A DNA stretch of 64,000 nt from Anisus vortex (taxonomy: Eukaryota > Mollusca > Gastropoda > Planorbidae): NCBI GenBank assembly GCA_949126835.1, contig OX421502.1, positions 37,595,416 through 37,659,415 of the forward strand, written 5' to 3'. The notes under the pieces are model-generated. The model did not search any database. It was given only the letters and a program-made list of their open reading frames with translations, and had not been told where the DNA came from. The position numbers and the translations under genes were made by a program. Below are positions 62,201 to 64,000 of the stretch, one piece after another (positions within the stretch are counted from its first letter, which is position 1; every line of letters begins with the position of its first letter).

Positions 62201-63262
62201 ATAACTTATTGTGTAGGAAGCATTTGGGTCCAGGACTAGAACTTATTGTGTAGGCAGCATTTGGGTCCAGGACTATAAGTTATTGTGTAGGCAGCATTTG
62301 GGTCCAGGACTATAAGTTATTGTGTAGGCAGCATTTGGGTCCAGGACTATAAGTTATTGTGTAGGCAGCATTTGGGTCCAGGACTATAAGTTATTGTGTA
62401 GGCAGCATTTGGGTCCAGGACTGTAATTTATTTGTGTAGGCAGCATTTGGATCAAATGTCTAGAACCCAAAAATTAAAGTAAAAAAATAATTATTCTAGT
62501 TGGTAAAAAAACTGTTTTTTTTACTTTTAAAAGTTTGGATGGACATCATGTAACATATTAAAGTTCTTGCAAACATACATACAAGTTTGTTTATGAATTT
62601 TTTTGTAATTTATAGCCTGTGAACTAAAATATCTATCATTTTTATTACAAAACAAGGATTAGTTAAATTTTTGTTTAACTTTCCACAAGTTCATCAGCGT
62701 AGGGTCTTCTATGCTTCTAAATAGCAGGAAATTATTGAATGCAATCTTAAGTTTTAAGTGAAACGTAAAGGGCAATTTTGTGCTTCATTTTTCTCTTCAC
62801 ATTGCTCTTTATCTTTTAAAACCAGTACACTCACAGAGTTAACTTTTTGGACCTTTTATTTCCATACATTTTTATGTTTATATATTATATCGATTCTGAA
62901 TATTTATAAACTTGTATATACAAAACTTCTTATTACGGAGTAGTTTATTGCACAAGTCTTGTTTTTTTTTTACATGTATTTATTAATGTTTTTTTTATTT
63001 TCCACCTAACATATATATCAGTATCATTTCTCATGAAGGATAGAGAAAAGTGACGCAGCCATGTTGATATCACTCTATGGCGTAGGGAATATTTTTGGAA
63101 AAGTCTTCTTTGGCTGGCTGGCGGACCGGGAGCTGGTTGACAGACTGTTTTACTACATCCTGGTCCTGACTGTGTGTGGCGTCTCCACCTGTGTCAGCCC
63201 TTTATGTGGCGCCAGCCCTGTGCTGCACAGCATCTACGCTTTTGTGTTTGGCTGTTTTATTG
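53206..63262 (+). CDS. SLC16 / monocarboxylate-transporter-like protein, 3' end outside window
   Basis: Major-facilitator transporter of the SLC16 (MCT) family, expected in the plasma membrane; the substrate cannot be read from sequence. Coding exons: 53206-53410, 59369-59512, 60314-61330, 61845-62010, 63039-63262, all GT-AG and in frame, giving 585 complete codons plus one base, then continuing beyond the window. The family signature IPDGGYGWVIV (residues 9-19) opens TM1. TM2-TM6 follow; residues 134-153 (YFTSKRSIAMGISTSGLGAG) match the MCT motif between TM4 and TM5. Residues about 195-470 are a long hydrophilic loop, coded almost wholly by the 1,017-base exon. TM7 onward begins at NPTFLLFGISNFLTNLSFLMP, then ISLYGVGNIFGKVFFGWLADR. 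The last TMs are missing. The ATG is two bases after an acceptor, so an upstream non-coding exon is likely. SLC16A12/14-like is possible, but orthology is not settled. Confidence 0.9.
53553..53798 (+). mobile_element. SINE copy in MCT intron 1
   Basis: Plus strand: GGTGATCGAGCGGCAG (A-box region), CTGAATTTGAACCCTATGCA, CAGCTCTGATGGGTAGCTGA, GAACGCTGCTTCACCGGCCG and a TACTTTACTTTA tail. Nearly full length. Confidence 0.82.
54480..54750 (-). mobile_element. HINE fragment related to the 32-43 kb array (MCT intron 1)
   Basis: On the minus strand it matches the array units: AACTTTTTATGGTTTTTCGT, then GGATGCGCTGAGATTATTTT, then TATGACGTCATCAAA. It also shares TTGCCCGCAAATTTTATAAT-like words. It is a single decayed piece without the 19-bp array, so the family is not confined to the tandem locus. 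Confidence 0.6.
55215..58775. repeat. AT-rich minisatellite of about 3.5 kb in MCT intron 1
   Basis: The basic unit is about 28 bp (ATCTGCATAATGTTAATCAA then ATAATGAT). A 23-bp form lacks the second ATGAT, and a 37-bp form carries an extra ATTAATGTT. The left third mixes 23- and 28-bp units with TTTATC; the right two-thirds mixes 28- and 37-bp units with TTAATC and contains longer duplicated blocks. There are well over 100 units. Confidence 0.95.
62025..62450. repeat. 37-bp minisatellite in MCT intron 4
   Basis: About 11 units containing TTATTGTGTAGGCAGCATTT then GGGTCCAGGACTATAA, with indels in some. It starts about 15-20 bases after the splice donor at 62011. Confidence 0.93.
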
Positions 63263-64000
63263 GTAGGTTTTAGGATCTATGCTTTTGTGTTTGGCTGTTG
63301 TATTAGTATGTTGAAGATATCTACTTTTGTGTTCAGCTGTTTTATTGGTTGGTTAAGATATCTACTTTTGTGTTCAGCTGTTTTATTGGTTGGTTAAGAT
63401 ATCTACTTTTGTGTTCAGCTGTTTAATTGGTTGGTTAAGATATATACTTTTGTGTTCAGCTGTTTTATTGGTTGGTTAAGATATATACTTTTGTGTTCAG
63501 CTGTTTTATTGGTTGGTTAAGATATCTACTTTTGTGTTCAGCTGTTTTATTGGTTGGTTAAGATATATACTTTTGTGTTCAGCTGTTTTATTGGTTGGTT
63601 AAGATATCTACTTTTGTGTTCAGCTGTTTAATTGGTTCGTTAAGATATATACTTTTGTGTTCAGCTGTTTTATTGGTTGGTTAAGATATATACTTTTGTG
63701 TTCAGCTGTTTTATTGGTTGGTTAAGATATCTACTTTTGTGTTCAGCTGTTTAATTGGTTGGTTAAGATATATACTTTTGTGTTCAGCTGTTTTATTGGT
63801 TGGTTAAGATATATACTTTTGTGTTCAGCTGTTTTATTGGTTGGTTAAGATATCTACTTTTGTGTTCAGCTGTTTAATTGGTTGGTTAAGATATATACTT
63901 TTGTGTTCAGCTGTTTTATTGGTTGGTTAAGATATCTACTTTTGTGTTCAGCTGTTTTATTGGTTGGTTAAGATATCTACTTTTGTGTTCAGCTGTTTTA
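63231..64000 (+). repeat. 41-bp minisatellite derived from the MCT exon 5 end and its donor
   Basis: The exon end ATCTACGCTTTTGTGTTTGG, CTGTTTTATTG and donor GTAGG are followed by a near copy (ATCTATGCTTTTGTGTTTGG). About 17 units of 41 bp with CTTTTGTGTTCAGCTGTTTT and ATTGGTTGGTTAAG then run to the window edge. The true exon end is taken as 63262, the first GT; later copies have GGTTGG in place of GGTAGG. The array continues beyond the window. Confidence 0.9.

Overview
The window is animal nuclear DNA: AT-rich, intron-rich and repeat-loaded. The protein families point to a lophotrochozoan. A gastropod mollusc is my best guess, from the style of the Helentron-like, tRNA-SINE and LINE repeats and the minisatellite load, but the species is inference. 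Three spliced host genes can be followed exon by exon. No bacterial features, CRISPR array or rRNA were seen.

Layout: (1) 0-5 kb is intergenic and transposon-rich, with a palindromic MITE-like element around a tRNA-like sequence (0.75-1.46 kb) and a foldback element with arms of about 600 bp (1.63-4.08 kb). (2) 5.27-10.03 kb (+) is AIMP1 (EMAP-II precursor), six coding exons, 342 residues. (3) 12.44-24.67 kb (-) is RanGAP1, convergent with AIMP1. Sixteen exons make a 544-residue long form that keeps the catalytic arginine motif and a SUMO-type LKGE site; a separate terminal exon at 16.44-16.50 kb would give a 424-residue form without the SUMO/Ubc9 domain. (4) 24.7-32.3 kb is intergenic. It holds an endonuclease/reverse-transcriptase LINE whose 5' part is on the minus strand and whose 3' RT part is on the plus strand, and a second LINE fragment splitting a 27-bp tandem array. 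(5) 32.44-43.27 kb is six head-to-tail Helentron-like (HINE) units in the order A-B-B-A-B-B; the B units carry 19-bp minisatellites of differing length. (6) 43.3-53.1 kb is intergenic, with a full SINE, a hAT-type MITE with a perfect 8-bp target duplication, a 31-bp array and a 2.3-kb array of a 23-bp satellite. (7) 53.2-64 kb (+) is an SLC16/monocarboxylate-transporter-like gene. Five coding exons are present and the 3' end lies beyond the window. Its introns hold a 3.5-kb AT-rich minisatellite, a 37-bp array and a 41-bp array that appears to be copied from its own exon end and splice donor.

The three host genes have unrelated housekeeping roles (tRNA-synthetase complex scaffold, Ran GTPase cycle, solute transport) and show no functional clustering. 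The distinctive content is the repeat biology. Exon limits were set by hand from splice consensus and reading-frame continuity; none is backed by transcripts.
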